DNA of 64,000 nucleotides, taken from the NCBI RefSeq assembly GCF_028737215.1, contig NZ_JAQZAM010000005.1:62001-126000 (forward strand). The letters run 5' to 3'. Source of the DNA: Actinomycetospora chibensis. GTDB lineage: Bacteria; Actinomycetota; Actinomycetes; Mycobacteriales; Pseudonocardiaceae. The position numbers were made by a program, and so were the translations under genes. Below, piece after piece: positions 23,922 to 31,643 of the stretch. The notes beneath the pieces were generated by a model. The model saw only the letters and a program-made list of their open reading frames with translations. It had not been told where the DNA came from and did no database searches. Within the stretch, counting starts at the first letter, position 1. Every line of letters starts with the position of its first letter.

Positions 23922-26191
23922 GGGATCCACCCGGCGGGTTCGCGACGAGCCTGCCCCGGGGCCGTGCGGCGGAGGTGCTCCCCCAGGTCGTCCACGCGGG
24001 CCCGCACCAGGCCGAGCGACTCGAGGTCCTTCTCGATGCGCTCGCGGGCACCGGTGTCGGTCTTGCCCGCCTGGACGGCGGACTGCGCGGCGGCGAGCGC
24101 CGCGGTGGACGAGCGCTGCAGTTCGGCGACCCGCGCGCTCCACGCGGTCCGCAGCTCCCGCTGGACGTGGCGGATCGAGTCGCGGGAGTCCTTGCCGACC
24201 TGGTTGATGAAGTCGTCGACGTACTTGCGGACCCCGGCCTTCGCGTCGGTGCGCCGCTTCTCGAGCGCCTTCTTGCGGTCCTCGCGGACGCCGAAGAAGC
24301 CCATGGCGCCGCCCACGATGAGACCGGCGGCCATCGGGATCCCCAGACCGGCCATGTTGGAGATCATCGTGAGCATGATGACCCCGCCGAACACCTTCTG
24401 GAGGATCGGCAGCTTGATGCTCTGGCGCAAGCCCGAGGGGGCGAACTCGACGTCGAGGGCCAGCCGCGCCATCGTCTCGTGCGGGGCGTCGACCACCCGC
24501 GCGGTGATGCGGGACTGCTCCATGTCGAGGTGCCGCTCGACGTCGATCGCCACGTCCTTGGCGCGCCGGACGAAGAGCGCGTAGTTCTCCATCGCCTCGG
24601 TCGCGAGCCGGCGGCGCAGCCAGTCGGTGAACTCCTCCCAGTTCTTCGCCGGGTCCCCCTCCTCGATGGTCTCCTCCGCCTCGCGCTGCACGGCGCGGGC
24701 ACGGCTGCGCAGGTCGAAGTCGATGTTCGACGTGATGTCGGCGAAGCCGTCGGTGAGGACCGACTGCCACTTCGTGCCCTTCTCGCGCAGGCTCTCCGCA
24801 CGTTCCTTGGCGGCGGTGAGCTGAGCGACGAGGGCCTCCTGACGGGTCGGGTCGACGAGCGCGTCGCGCCGGGCGCGGGCCGCCGCCTCGAGCTGACCGA
24901 GCGCGGACGTCACCTGGATCATCACCGACCGCACCGCGATGTGGGCGGCCTCCTCGCGGACGCGTTGGAGGCGCGCGACGAGCTGCGGGGCGCCGGACTC
25001 CTCCTCCAGCTCCTCGTCACGATGGGCTCCGGCGAGCATCCGGAGCTCCGAGGAGAACCCGAAGATCTCCACCTGCACCCCGGCCCGCTGGAGGTGCGCC
25101 CGGTTGCGCTCGAGGATGCGGGTCCAGTGCGGGTAGAGGTCGGTCTTCGTCAGCACCATGATCACGGTCGGGCAGAGCTCCGCGACGGCGTGGAGGAAGC
25201 GCAGCTCGGCGTCGGTGAGCTCGCGGGAGGCGTCGCTGACGAACAGGCACGCGTGCGACCGGGGCAGGTCGGCGACGGCGCCCTGGTTCGGCCCCCCGAG
25301 GCCTCCGACGCCCGGGGTGTCCACCAGGACCAGCCCGTCGGCGAGGAACGGCCGGTCGATCCCGACGGTCACCGACGTCAGCCGGCGCGTGTTGCCGGGG
25401 TTGCCCGACTCGGAGGCGTAGGTCGCCACCTCGGCCGGCGGGATGCTCTCGGTCCAGCCGTTGCCCCCCGATCCGGGCAGCGCCTCGAAGGTCGCGCTCG
25501 CCGTGGGCGCCGCGGCGTGCCGGACCTCCGTCGGCACCGCCGTGGCGATGTCGTCGTCCACCGGGCAGATCGGGAGCCCGACCAGGGCGTTGACCAGGGA
25601 GCTCTTGCCCTGCTTGAACTCGCCGACGACCGGGATCCGCACCGAGTTGTCGCTCAGCAGCTTCCGGGCCGTCCGTAGCCGCGCGACGAGGTCCTCGCGC
25701 TCGTAGGCCGTCGCCGCCTTGATCGCCATGTCCACGGTGTCCGTGGCGTGCTTCGCGGCGGCGCTGGGGGCCTGCTTCGCGGGGGCGGCCTTCGCGGGGG
25801 CGGCGACCTTCGCCGGGGCGGGCGTGGGTGCCGCGGGCTTCGGGGCGGGCTTCGGGGCGGGCTTCGGGGTGGGCTCGGCGGCGGGCGTGGGTGTGGGTGT
25901 GGGTGTGGGTGTGGCGGGCTCGGCCACCGGCGTGGCCGCGGGCTTCGTCGCAGGCTTCGCGGCCGACGTGGCGGCGGCCTTGGGTGTGGCGGCCTTGGGT
26001 GTGGCCGCCTTGGGCGTGGCCGGCCGTACGGCCGGCGGCGGTGTGGCCTCCTTGCGCCGGCGGGCCTCCTCGCGGGCCTCCCGGGCGGCCGCGGCGCGCT
26101 CGAGCGCCTCCGCCCGTGCCTTGTCGGCCTTCTCCTGCATCGCGCGCGCGGCGTCGGCCGGGTCGGCCCCCGTCCGTTCCTCGGCGCTCAT
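23918..26191 (-). CDS. Dynamin-like GTPase (IniA-like) with membrane hairpin
   Basis: A 757-residue bacterial dynamin. Residues 1-48 are a charged coiled-coil-like helix; 50-150 are an Ala/Pro/Lys/Thr-rich linker (KAATP and PTPTP repeats). The G domain follows: G1 GEFKQGKSSLVNA (190-202), the switch TAVPTEV, G3 DTPGVGG (291-297), G4 TKTD (348-351). Two adjacent hydrophobic segments near residues 620-655 (FGGVIMLTMISNMAGLG and AAGLIVGGAMGFFGV) form a membrane paddle, as in IniA and BDLP, followed by a C-terminal helical stalk. The ATG at 26191 overlaps the 77-aa gene upstream (ATGA). It probably binds and remodels the cytoplasmic membrane with its coupled partner. Confidence 0.87.
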   Translation of the reverse strand: MSAEERTGADPADAARAMQEKADKARAEALERAAAAREAREEARRRKEATPPPAVRPATPKAATPKAATPKAAATSAAKPATKPAATPVAEPATPTPTPTPTPAAEPTPKPAPKPAPKPAAPTPAPAKVAAPAKAAPAKQAPSAAAKHATDTVDMAIKAATAYEREDLVARLRTARKLLSDNSVRIPVVGEFKQGKSSLVNALVGLPICPVDDDIATAVPTEVRHAAAPTASATFEALPGSGGNGWTESIPPAEVATYASESGNPGNTRRLTSVTVGIDRPFLADGLVLVDTPGVGGLGGPNQGAVADLPRSHACLFVSDASRELTDAELRFLHAVAELCPTVIMVLTKTDLYPHWTRILERNRAHLQRAGVQVEIFGFSSELRMLAGAHRDEELEEESGAPQLVARLQRVREEAAHIAVRSVMIQVTSALGQLEAAARARRDALVDPTRQEALVAQLTAAKERAESLREKGTKWQSVLTDGFADITSNIDFDLRSRARAVQREAEETIEEGDPAKNWEEFTDWLRRRLATEAMENYALFVRRAKDVAIDVERHLDMEQSRITARVVDAPHETMARLALDVEFAPSGLRQSIKLPILQKVFGGVIMLTMISNMAGLGIPMAAGLIVGGAMGFFGVREDRKKALEKRRTDAKAGVRKYVDDFINQVGKDSRDSIRHVQRELRTAWSARVAELQRSSTAALAAAQSAVQAGKTDTGARERIEKDLESLGLVRARVDDLGEHLRRTAPGQARREPAGWIP

Positions 26192-26421
26192 CGCACGATC
26201 CCGTCCGGGTGGCCGGGGTCGCCCGGCGTGGTGTCGGGGAGCCCGGCCCGGAAGATCGACGGGGCCGCGTCGGGATCGTCGGTCGCGACCGTCGGGACGG
26301 CGGCGTCCGGGGTCGGGTCGCCCCAGGCATCGCGCAGGCCGAGATCGTCCGAGTCGTCGCGGAAGATCGATCGACGACGACGACGCGCGGGGCGGGCGTC
26401 GTCGGTTCCGGGGTGGGTCAC
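26188..26421 (-). CDS. Small acidic/basic protein coupled to the dynamins, unknown
   Basis: A 77-residue ORF starting at GTG 26421 with GAGGAGGAA upstream and overlapping the dynamin start (ATGA). There is no recognisable family. It begins with an arginine-rich patch (ARPARRRRRSIFRDD) and is otherwise Asp/Pro-rich and probably disordered. SIFR occurs twice (residues about 18-21 and 55-58), suggesting two short linear binding motifs. As the first gene of a translationally coupled three-gene set it may be an adaptor for the GTPases. The good ribosome site and tight coupling argue that it is real. Confidence 0.6.
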   Translation of the reverse strand: MTHPGTDDARPARRRRRSIFRDDSDDLGLRDAWGDPTPDAAVPTVATDDPDAAPSIFRAGLPDTTPGDPGHPDGIVR

Positions 26422-26496
26422 CCGTTCCTCCTCGTGAACGGCCGAGCTCGACCCCGCCGGGATCGGCGGTGTCGGGTGATCAGCGAGGGACGTGCC

Positions 26497-26529
26497 GTGG
26501 CCCCGGCCGGGTCACCCGGCCGGGGCCAC
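26497..26529. terminator. Strong GC hairpin after the repeat-protein gene
   Basis: Two perfect 15-base arms (GTGGCCCCGGCCGGG at 26497-26511 and CCCGGCCGGGGCCAC at 26515-26529) enclose a 3-base loop. It lies 14 bp past the stop of the repeat-protein gene, between that gene and the 77-aa/dynamin operon, so the repeat protein probably has its own transcript. There is no U-tract. Confidence 0.75.
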
Positions 26530-26543
26530 GCACATCGGGACCG

Positions 26544-27989
26544 TCAGCTCACGCCGGCGAGGTCGGAGTCGCTGCCGGAGGAGTCGCTGCTCCCGCCGTC
26601 GTCGCCACCACCGTCGCTGCCGCCGTCGTCCGACGAGGACTCGACCTGGGACACGGGCTCCGGCTCCGGCTCCGGCTCGGGCTCCGGCTCGGGCTCCGGG
26701 GTGGTGGCCACGGGCGTCGTCTCGATCTCCTCGCCGCCCGACGTGTCACCGCCCGCACCGCCGGACGACGCGCCGTCGTCACCGCCGCCGGCCGGCGGGG
26801 TGTTCCCACCGGTGAAGACGGGGCCCTCGGGCTCCGGCTCGGGCTCCGGCTCCGGCTCGGGCTCCGGGGTCGGCACCGGCGTCTCGTCGACCGGCGTCTC
26901 CTCCACCGGAGGGTCGACCGGCGTCGGCACCGGCGTCTCGTCCACCGGCGTCTCCTCCACCGGCGTCTCCTCCACCGGCGTCTCGTCCACCGGCGTCTCC
27001 TCCACCGGAGGGTCGACCGGCGTCTCGTCCACCGGCTCGGGCTCCGGCTGCGGCTCCGTGTCCGGCTCCGGGGTCGGGATCGGCGTCGGCGGCTCCTCGC
27101 CCTGGGCGTCCTCGGGCATGTACGGGCCGTTCGGGTCGGAGTCGGTGCCCTCGGGGTTGTTGACGGGGTCCCAACCGTTCGGGTTGTGCTCCGGGTTGTA
27201 GCCGTGGGGGTAGTAGACCGGGTGCCAGCAGTAGGGCTGGGCGACCGGGTTCCAGCAGTACGGCTGTGCGGTCGGGTGGAAGCAGTAGGGCTGGACCTCG
27301 GGGTTCCAGCCGTAGGGGTTGTAGTCCGGGTGCCAGCAGTGCGGGTTGTAGTCCGGGTGGTACCCGTCGGGGTTGCGGTCGGGGTCCCAGCAGTGCGGCT
27401 GGTGCTGCGAGTTGTAGCCGCAGGGGTTGTAGTCCGGGTGCCAGCAGTGCGGGTTCTCCTCCGGGTGGTAGCCCTCGGGGTTGTGCTCCGGGTGGTAGCA
27501 GTGCGGCTGGTGCTCGGGGTGGTACCCGCACGGGTTGTGCTGCGGGTGCCAGCAGTACGGGTTGTGCTCGGGGTGCCACTGCCACTGGTCGCCGCCGTCC
27601 CAGCCCTCGCTGGGGTGCCAGTCGTCGGGGAGGTCGTAGACCTCGCGCCACCGGATCAGGATCGCGCACGCGGGCGGGCAGCCCTGGCCGTGGTCCCAGC
27701 ACCAGTAGTCCTCGACCACGTCGACCTCGGCGGCCGGCTCCTCGGGCGTCTGGGGCTCCTCGGGGGTCTCCTCACCGTCGACCGGCGGCTCCGGGGTCTC
27801 CGGGGTCTCGGGGGTCTCCGGGGCCTCGGGCGGTGTCCCGTCGGTGACGTCGTCGGGGGTCTCCGGGGGGAACGGCCCCGGGTTCGTCGTCGCCGGATCG
27901 GGGACGGGGGTCCCGGTGTCGATGGGGGCGCCCGCCGCCGCGGGGCCGGGAGTCACGCCGGCCGCGGCCGGGGTCACGGGAGTGGTCAT
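26544..27989 (-). CDS. Repeat protein with 9-residue aromatic/His/Cys/Pro units
   Basis: A 481-residue protein of no family I know, starting at ATG 27989. N-terminus: Pro/Thr/Glu-rich (1-90). Residues 94-127 form a Cys/Trp-rich cap (YWCWDHGQGCPPACAILIRW). Residues about 137-281 consist of roughly 15 tandem 9-mers with consensus x-C/G-W/Y-H/N-P-E/D-x-N/Q-P, for example YCWHPQHNP, CGYHPEHQP, HCWHPDYNP, YCWNPVAQP. Residues about 300-400 have ETPV and PEPEPE repeats; the end is Gly/Ser/Asp-rich. There are 13 Cys and many His but no signal peptide or membrane helix. It sits upstream of the dynamin/Hsp70 genes where iniB lies in mycobacteria, is of similar length, and shares a promoter element with the Hsp70-like gene. 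Function unknown; metal binding or a cross-linked structural scaffold are possibilities. Confidence 0.8.
   Translation of the reverse strand: MTTPVTPAAAGVTPGPAAAGAPIDTGTPVPDPATTNPGPFPPETPDDVTDGTPPEAPETPETPETPEPPVDGEETPEEPQTPEEPAAEVDVVEDYWCWDHGQGCPPACAILIRWREVYDLPDDWHPSEGWDGGDQWQWHPEHNPYCWHPQHNPCGYHPEHQPHCYHPEHNPEGYHPEENPHCWHPDYNPCGYNSQHQPHCWDPDRNPDGYHPDYNPHCWHPDYNPYGWNPEVQPYCFHPTAQPYCWNPVAQPYCWHPVYYPHGYNPEHNPNGWDPVNNPEGTDSDPNGPYMPEDAQGEEPPTPIPTPEPDTEPQPEPEPVDETPVDPPVEETPVDETPVEETPVEETPVDETPVPTPVDPPVEETPVDETPVPTPEPEPEPEPEPEPEGPVFTGGNTPPAGGGDDGASSGGAGGDTSGGEEIETTPVATTPEPEPEPEPEPEPEPVSQVESSSDDGGSDGGGDDGGSSDSSGSDSDLAGVS
27147..27581 (-). repeat. 27-bp coding tandem repeats (about 15-16 units)
   Basis: Consecutive 27-bp units encode the 9-residue repeats of the protein at 26544-27989. 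Units differ by substitutions only; no insertions break the period over about 430 bp, so selection keeps both frame and spacing. Codons for the Trp/Tyr, Pro and Asn/Gln positions are constant while other positions drift. Confidence 0.9.
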
Positions 27990-28079
27990 GTCGGTTCCCT
28001 TCGGCTCGGGTGCGGACCGGGGGTCCGACCGAGGTGCTCGTCGGTGATGGGAACCAGATTGCGGGCCGGCGGACCCGGG

Positions 28080-28100
28080 GTCATGAGCACGTGAGTACTC
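28080..28100 (-). promoter_or_regulatory. Shared 21-bp element upstream of the repeat-protein gene
   Basis: On the minus strand it reads GAGTACTCAC then GTGCTCATGAC, 90 bp before the repeat-protein start. It matches the Hsp70-like upstream element at 18 of 21 positions. The same 273-bp gap (27990-28262) holds two more GAGTA words (minus strand, 28126-28135 and 28212-28221), a GGCGTTGCTC word at 28224-28233 and a GCGGTGCTC relative near 28104. No gene is visible in this gap. Confidence 0.55.
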
Positions 28101-28262
28101 GACTGCGGTGCTCGGGAACGGGCCCGGTTACTCACCCGACGGGGCCGCACCATGCAGGGGGTGGGGTTCTCCCCCCACGGCGGCGGGGGTGTTCCCGCCG
28201 CGACGGTGCCCGATTACTCGGGTGGCGTTGCTCGGGCGGCTACGCGGGAGGCCGAGGGGGGA

Positions 28263-29429
28263 TCAGCGCAGGCGGCGGGAGCCGTGCGGCGAGATCGCGT
28301 CCGCGACGTCCACGGAGTCGGACGGCGCGTCCGGCACCGCACGCGTCTCGGCCGGAGCGACCTCGACGGGGTCGACCGTGTCGACCGCGGCCGTCGGGGT
28401 CTCCTTGGCGTGGATCACGAACCAGGCGACCCAGCCGGCGCCGGCCACGCCGACGAAGCTCACCAGGCGGTAGAGCAGCACGGCGGCGAGCGCGGGGTGC
28501 GACGGCACGCCGCCCGCGACGAGCGCGGCCAGCAGGGCCCCGTCGACGAGCCCGAGGCCGCCGGGCAGGAACGCGGCGCTCGACGCAGCGGTGGCCGCGG
28601 CGTAGGCGAGCAGGACGAGCGCGAGGGTCATGCCCTCGGCGCCGACGGCCGCGCAGCACGCGGCCAGGCACGCGATGTCGAGGATCCAGTTGGCCAGGGC
28701 GGCGGTGCTGACGACGGCCCGCCCACCACCCCGGAGGTCGATCAGCTGCAGGCCCGCGATCTGCTCGGCGAGCTCGCCCACCCCGGTCTCAAGCGGGCGG
28801 TGACGCACACGGTTGACCAGGCGCAGCCCCCAGGTCCCCGCGGGGACGAGCAGGCCCGGGCGGCGGGCGATGACCACGACGCCCGCGCCGAGCGCCGCGA
28901 CGCCGACGATCTGCGCGATCAGCCACGGCAGCGAGGTGGCCCGCCCGCCGACGACCAGCGCGGAACCGAGGGCGATGGCGGCGAGCGCCAGGCTGGCCGC
29001 GACGCCGCCGGCGACCATCGTCCACGTCGTGGCGGGCGCGCTGGCGCCCCAGGCGCGGCGGCGCTTGTAGGTGTAGGCCGTGGAGAGCGCGGCCCCGCCC
29101 GGCACGGTGAGGTGCAGGGCGTTCGCGGCCAGGGTGGCGAGCGTGACCGCGCCGAGCGAGACCCGCACCGAGGCGGCCACGAGCAGGCGGTGGTGGAGGA
29201 CGGAGAACGCGACGAGCGCGCCGGCCTCGGCGACGACCGCGAGGACGACCCACCACGGGTCGGCGCCGATGAGCGCGGCGCCGGCGGCCTCGACGGTCGG
29301 CATCACGATCACGACACCGGTGATCACGACGGCGGCCACCAGGACACCCGTGCCGATCCGCAGGGCCCGGCGGGTGGCCGGAGTGGCGCGTGTCGTGCCC
29401 GTCGACCCTGTGGTCACGATCGCGCTCAT
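28263..29429 (-). CDS. Lysylphosphatidylglycerol-synthase-type membrane protein (no synthase domain)
   Basis: A 388-residue integral membrane protein of the LPG synthase TM / UPF0104 (YbhN-like) family, with about eight hydrophobic segments. The family signature NALHLTVPGGAALSTAYTYKRRRAWG and the late FLPGGLGLVDGALLAALVAGGVP with LLYRLVSF are clear. The C-terminal aminoacyl-transferase domain of MprF is absent, so it cannot make lysyl-PG alone and is better seen as a lipid flippase-like protein. It starts at ATG 29429. It is separated from the repeat-protein gene by 273 bp of regulatory-looking sequence, so co-transcription is uncertain. Confidence 0.88.
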   Translation of the reverse strand: MSAIVTTGSTGTTRATPATRRALRIGTGVLVAAVVITGVVIVMPTVEAAGAALIGADPWWVVLAVVAEAGALVAFSVLHHRLLVAASVRVSLGAVTLATLAANALHLTVPGGAALSTAYTYKRRRAWGASAPATTWTMVAGGVAASLALAAIALGSALVVGGRATSLPWLIAQIVGVAALGAGVVVIARRPGLLVPAGTWGLRLVNRVRHRPLETGVGELAEQIAGLQLIDLRGGGRAVVSTAALANWILDIACLAACCAAVGAEGMTLALVLLAYAAATAASSAAFLPGGLGLVDGALLAALVAGGVPSHPALAAVLLYRLVSFVGVAGAGWVAWFVIHAKETPTAAVDTVDPVEVAPAETRAVPDAPSDSVDVADAISPHGSRRLR

Positions 29430-29648
29430 CCTCCCAGTGTCCTCCTGCCGTACCGATCACCTCCGGGTGACCGTGACGACACCGCCGCACGCCGGGTGCG
29501 ACGCGGCGAACACCCGGTCGGTCACCCGGCGTCGCCGAGCGGTCCACCCGGGGTGCGCCCGTGGTGCGGCGGGATCATGCTGCCCGACGGGGTCGACGCA
29601 CCGACGCGGACCCCGTTCCGCCGGTCGGAGATCGAGGGGAGACCGAGG

Positions 29649-30710
29649 ATGACCCGCCGCGTTGAAAGCGACCTGCTCCTGGTCGGGAGCCTGCCCGTCG
29701 ACTCGACCGACGACGGGTTCCGGTGGGGCGCCGAGCTGTTCGCCGGCCTGGTCGCCGCCCTCCCGGACGGCGAGTCCGGCGCCCGCGGCGCCTGGGTGGG
29801 CTACGACCGCACGACCCTGCTGGAGCCGCACCCCGACATCGCCGTGCTCGCCCCGTCGCCGTCCCCGACGGGCCGGGCGCGGCACGCCTACGACACCGCC
29901 CGGCTGACCGTCCGGGACGGGGTCGACGCGCTGCGCTTCGACACCTGGCCGCGCGTGGCCGAGACGCTCGCGTCCTACGAGCGGTTCGTCGCGCTGCGCG
30001 CCGAAGGGGTGATCCCGCCCGGGCTGCGCTTCCAAGTGGGACTGCCGTTCCCGTCGAGCGTGTTCACCGGGGCCTTCAAGGACGACTACGCCGACAACTG
30101 GGCGATCGTCGGGCCGGCGCTCGAGGACCTGTGGGAGCGGTCGGTGGACGACCTGCTCGCCGTGATCCCCGCCGCGGACCTCGCCCTGCAGTGGGATCTC
30201 GCCTACGAGGTGATCGACATCGAGGGCGTGGTCGCCTGGACCGACGGGGAGGCCTGGGAGCGCTTCGCCGGGCCGTGGTCGCGTCTCGCCCGCCGGGTCC
30301 CGGAGGGCGTCCTCATGGGCCTGCACCTCTGCTACGGCACGTTCCCCGAGTGGCCGATGTACGAGGCGCGCGACATGGAACTGATCGTCCGGATGGCCAA
30401 CCACGCGGTGGCGGAGGCCGGCCGTCCCGTGGACTGGATCCACCTCGCCGGCCCGCGCTACCTGCGCAGCGAGGAGGACGCGTTCTTCGCCCCGCTCGCC
30501 GACCTCGACGCCCCCGAGTCCCGGATCTTCCTCGGCATCGTCCTCCCGCTCGACGGCGAGGACGGGCTGCGTCGCCGCCACGCCACGGCGTCCCGCCACC
30601 TGGCCGACTTCGGCGTCGCCATGTACTGCGGGATGGGCCGCCAGCGCGGCGAGGACCCGGTCGCGACGATGCGTGACCACGCCGCGACGGTGGCCGCCGT
30701 GCGGGGCTGA
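29649..30710 (+). CDS. MetE-like (UROD/MetE superfamily) protein
   Basis: A 353-residue TIM-barrel protein related to the C-terminal half of cobalamin-independent methionine synthase. HLCYGT supplies the His-x-Cys zinc pair and the late MYCGMGRQ supplies the distal Cys; WDLAYEVIDIEG and ESGARGAWVGYD are barrel landmarks. It lacks the N-terminal MetE domain, so it is not a classical methionine synthase. The ATG at 29649 is chosen because GAGGGGAGA precedes it. It lies 17 bp upstream of an HMG-CoA-lyase-like gene. The methyl donor and acceptor are unknown; a catabolic C-S lyase or demethylase role is conceivable. Confidence 0.75.
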   Translation: MTRRVESDLLLVGSLPVDSTDDGFRWGAELFAGLVAALPDGESGARGAWVGYDRTTLLEPHPDIAVLAPSPSPTGRARHAYDTARLTVRDGVDALRFDTWPRVAETLASYERFVALRAEGVIPPGLRFQVGLPFPSSVFTGAFKDDYADNWAIVGPALEDLWERSVDDLLAVIPAADLALQWDLAYEVIDIEGVVAWTDGEAWERFAGPWSRLARRVPEGVLMGLHLCYGTFPEWPMYEARDMELIVRMANHAVAEAGRPVDWIHLAGPRYLRSEEDAFFAPLADLDAPESRIFLGIVLPLDGEDGLRRRHATASRHLADFGVAMYCGMGRQRGEDPVATMRDHAATVAAVRG

Positions 30711-30727
30711 GGGGCAGGATCGGGCCC

Positions 30728-31615
30728 GTGGTCGGGATCGTGGAGGTCAGCCCGCGCGACGGGCTGCAGAACGAGCGGGCGCTGCTGGAGACGGGCGCGA
30801 AGATCGAGCTGATCGAGCGGGCGGTGACGGCCGGCGCCACGCGCATCGAGGCGGTGTCGTTCGTGCACCCGAAGCTCGTGCCGGCGATGGCGGACGCCGA
30901 GGCGGTGATGGAGGGGCTGCACCGGGCGTCCGGGGTGTCGTACATCGGGCTGGTACTCAACCGGCGCGGCTACGACCGGGCCGTCTCCGCCGGTGTCGAC
31001 GAGATCAACGTCGTCGTGCCCGCCTCCGACGGGTTCGCCAAGGCCAACCAGAACTCGACGACCGAGGCGCTCACCGAGGTGGCCGAGGAGGTCCTGTCCG
31101 AGGCCGCCGACCGCGACCTCTTCGCGTCGCTGACGATCGCGACGTCGTTCGGCTGCCCGTTCGACGGCGAGGTCGACCCGGACCGGGTCGTGGAGGTCGC
31201 CAGGCGCGGGGCGGCGGCGGGCGCGAAGGAGATCGCGATCGCCGACACCATCGGCGTCGGCGTACCCACCCAGGTGCGCACGCTGCTCGACGGGGTCCGC
31301 GCGGTGGCCCCCGACGCGCTGATGCGCGCGCACTTCCACAACACCCGCAACACCGGCTTCGCGAACGCCGTCGCCGCGCTGGAGTGGGGCGTCGACTGGC
31401 TCGACTCGTCGAACGGCGGGATCGGCGGCTGCCCGTTCGCCCCCGCGGCCACGGGCAACATCGCCACCGAGGACCTCGTCTACCTGCTCGACCGGATGGG
31501 CCACCCGACCGGGCTCGACCTCGACGCGCTGCTGCCGATCGCCGGATTCCTCTCCGACGCCCTCGGCTACCGCGTCCCCGCTCTCCTCCCCCGCGCCGGC
31601 ACGTTCCCCGGCTGA
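30728..31615 (+). CDS. Hydroxymethylglutaryl-CoA lyase-like enzyme
   Basis: A 295-residue HMGL/DRE-TIM enzyme starting at GTG 30728. The metal/catalytic motif SPRDGLQNE at the N-terminus, VVPASDGFAKANQN, SLTIATSFGCPFDGEV, HFHNTRNTGFANAVAAL and the catalytic-loop GIGGCPFAPAATGNI match HMG-CoA lyase. It cleaves 3-hydroxy-3-methylglutaryl-CoA to acetyl-CoA and acetoacetate, the last step of leucine degradation, although related 3-hydroxyacyl-CoA lyases look alike. It is followed after 28 bp by an aldehyde dehydrogenase; no leucine-pathway carboxylase is nearby, so the exact substrate is open. Confidence 0.85.
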   Translation: MVGIVEVSPRDGLQNERALLETGAKIELIERAVTAGATRIEAVSFVHPKLVPAMADAEAVMEGLHRASGVSYIGLVLNRRGYDRAVSAGVDEINVVVPASDGFAKANQNSTTEALTEVAEEVLSEAADRDLFASLTIATSFGCPFDGEVDPDRVVEVARRGAAAGAKEIAIADTIGVGVPTQVRTLLDGVRAVAPDALMRAHFHNTRNTGFANAVAALEWGVDWLDSSNGGIGGCPFAPAATGNIATEDLVYLLDRMGHPTGLDLDALLPIAGFLSDALGYRVPALLPRAGTFPG

Positions 31616-31643
31616 GCACCCCCTCGACAGGAGCAGATCACCA

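Noticed and set aside
27147-27581. CRISPR-like array suggested by regular 27-bp repeats
   Set aside because: The repeats are directly adjacent, without unique spacers, and are an in-frame protein repeat.
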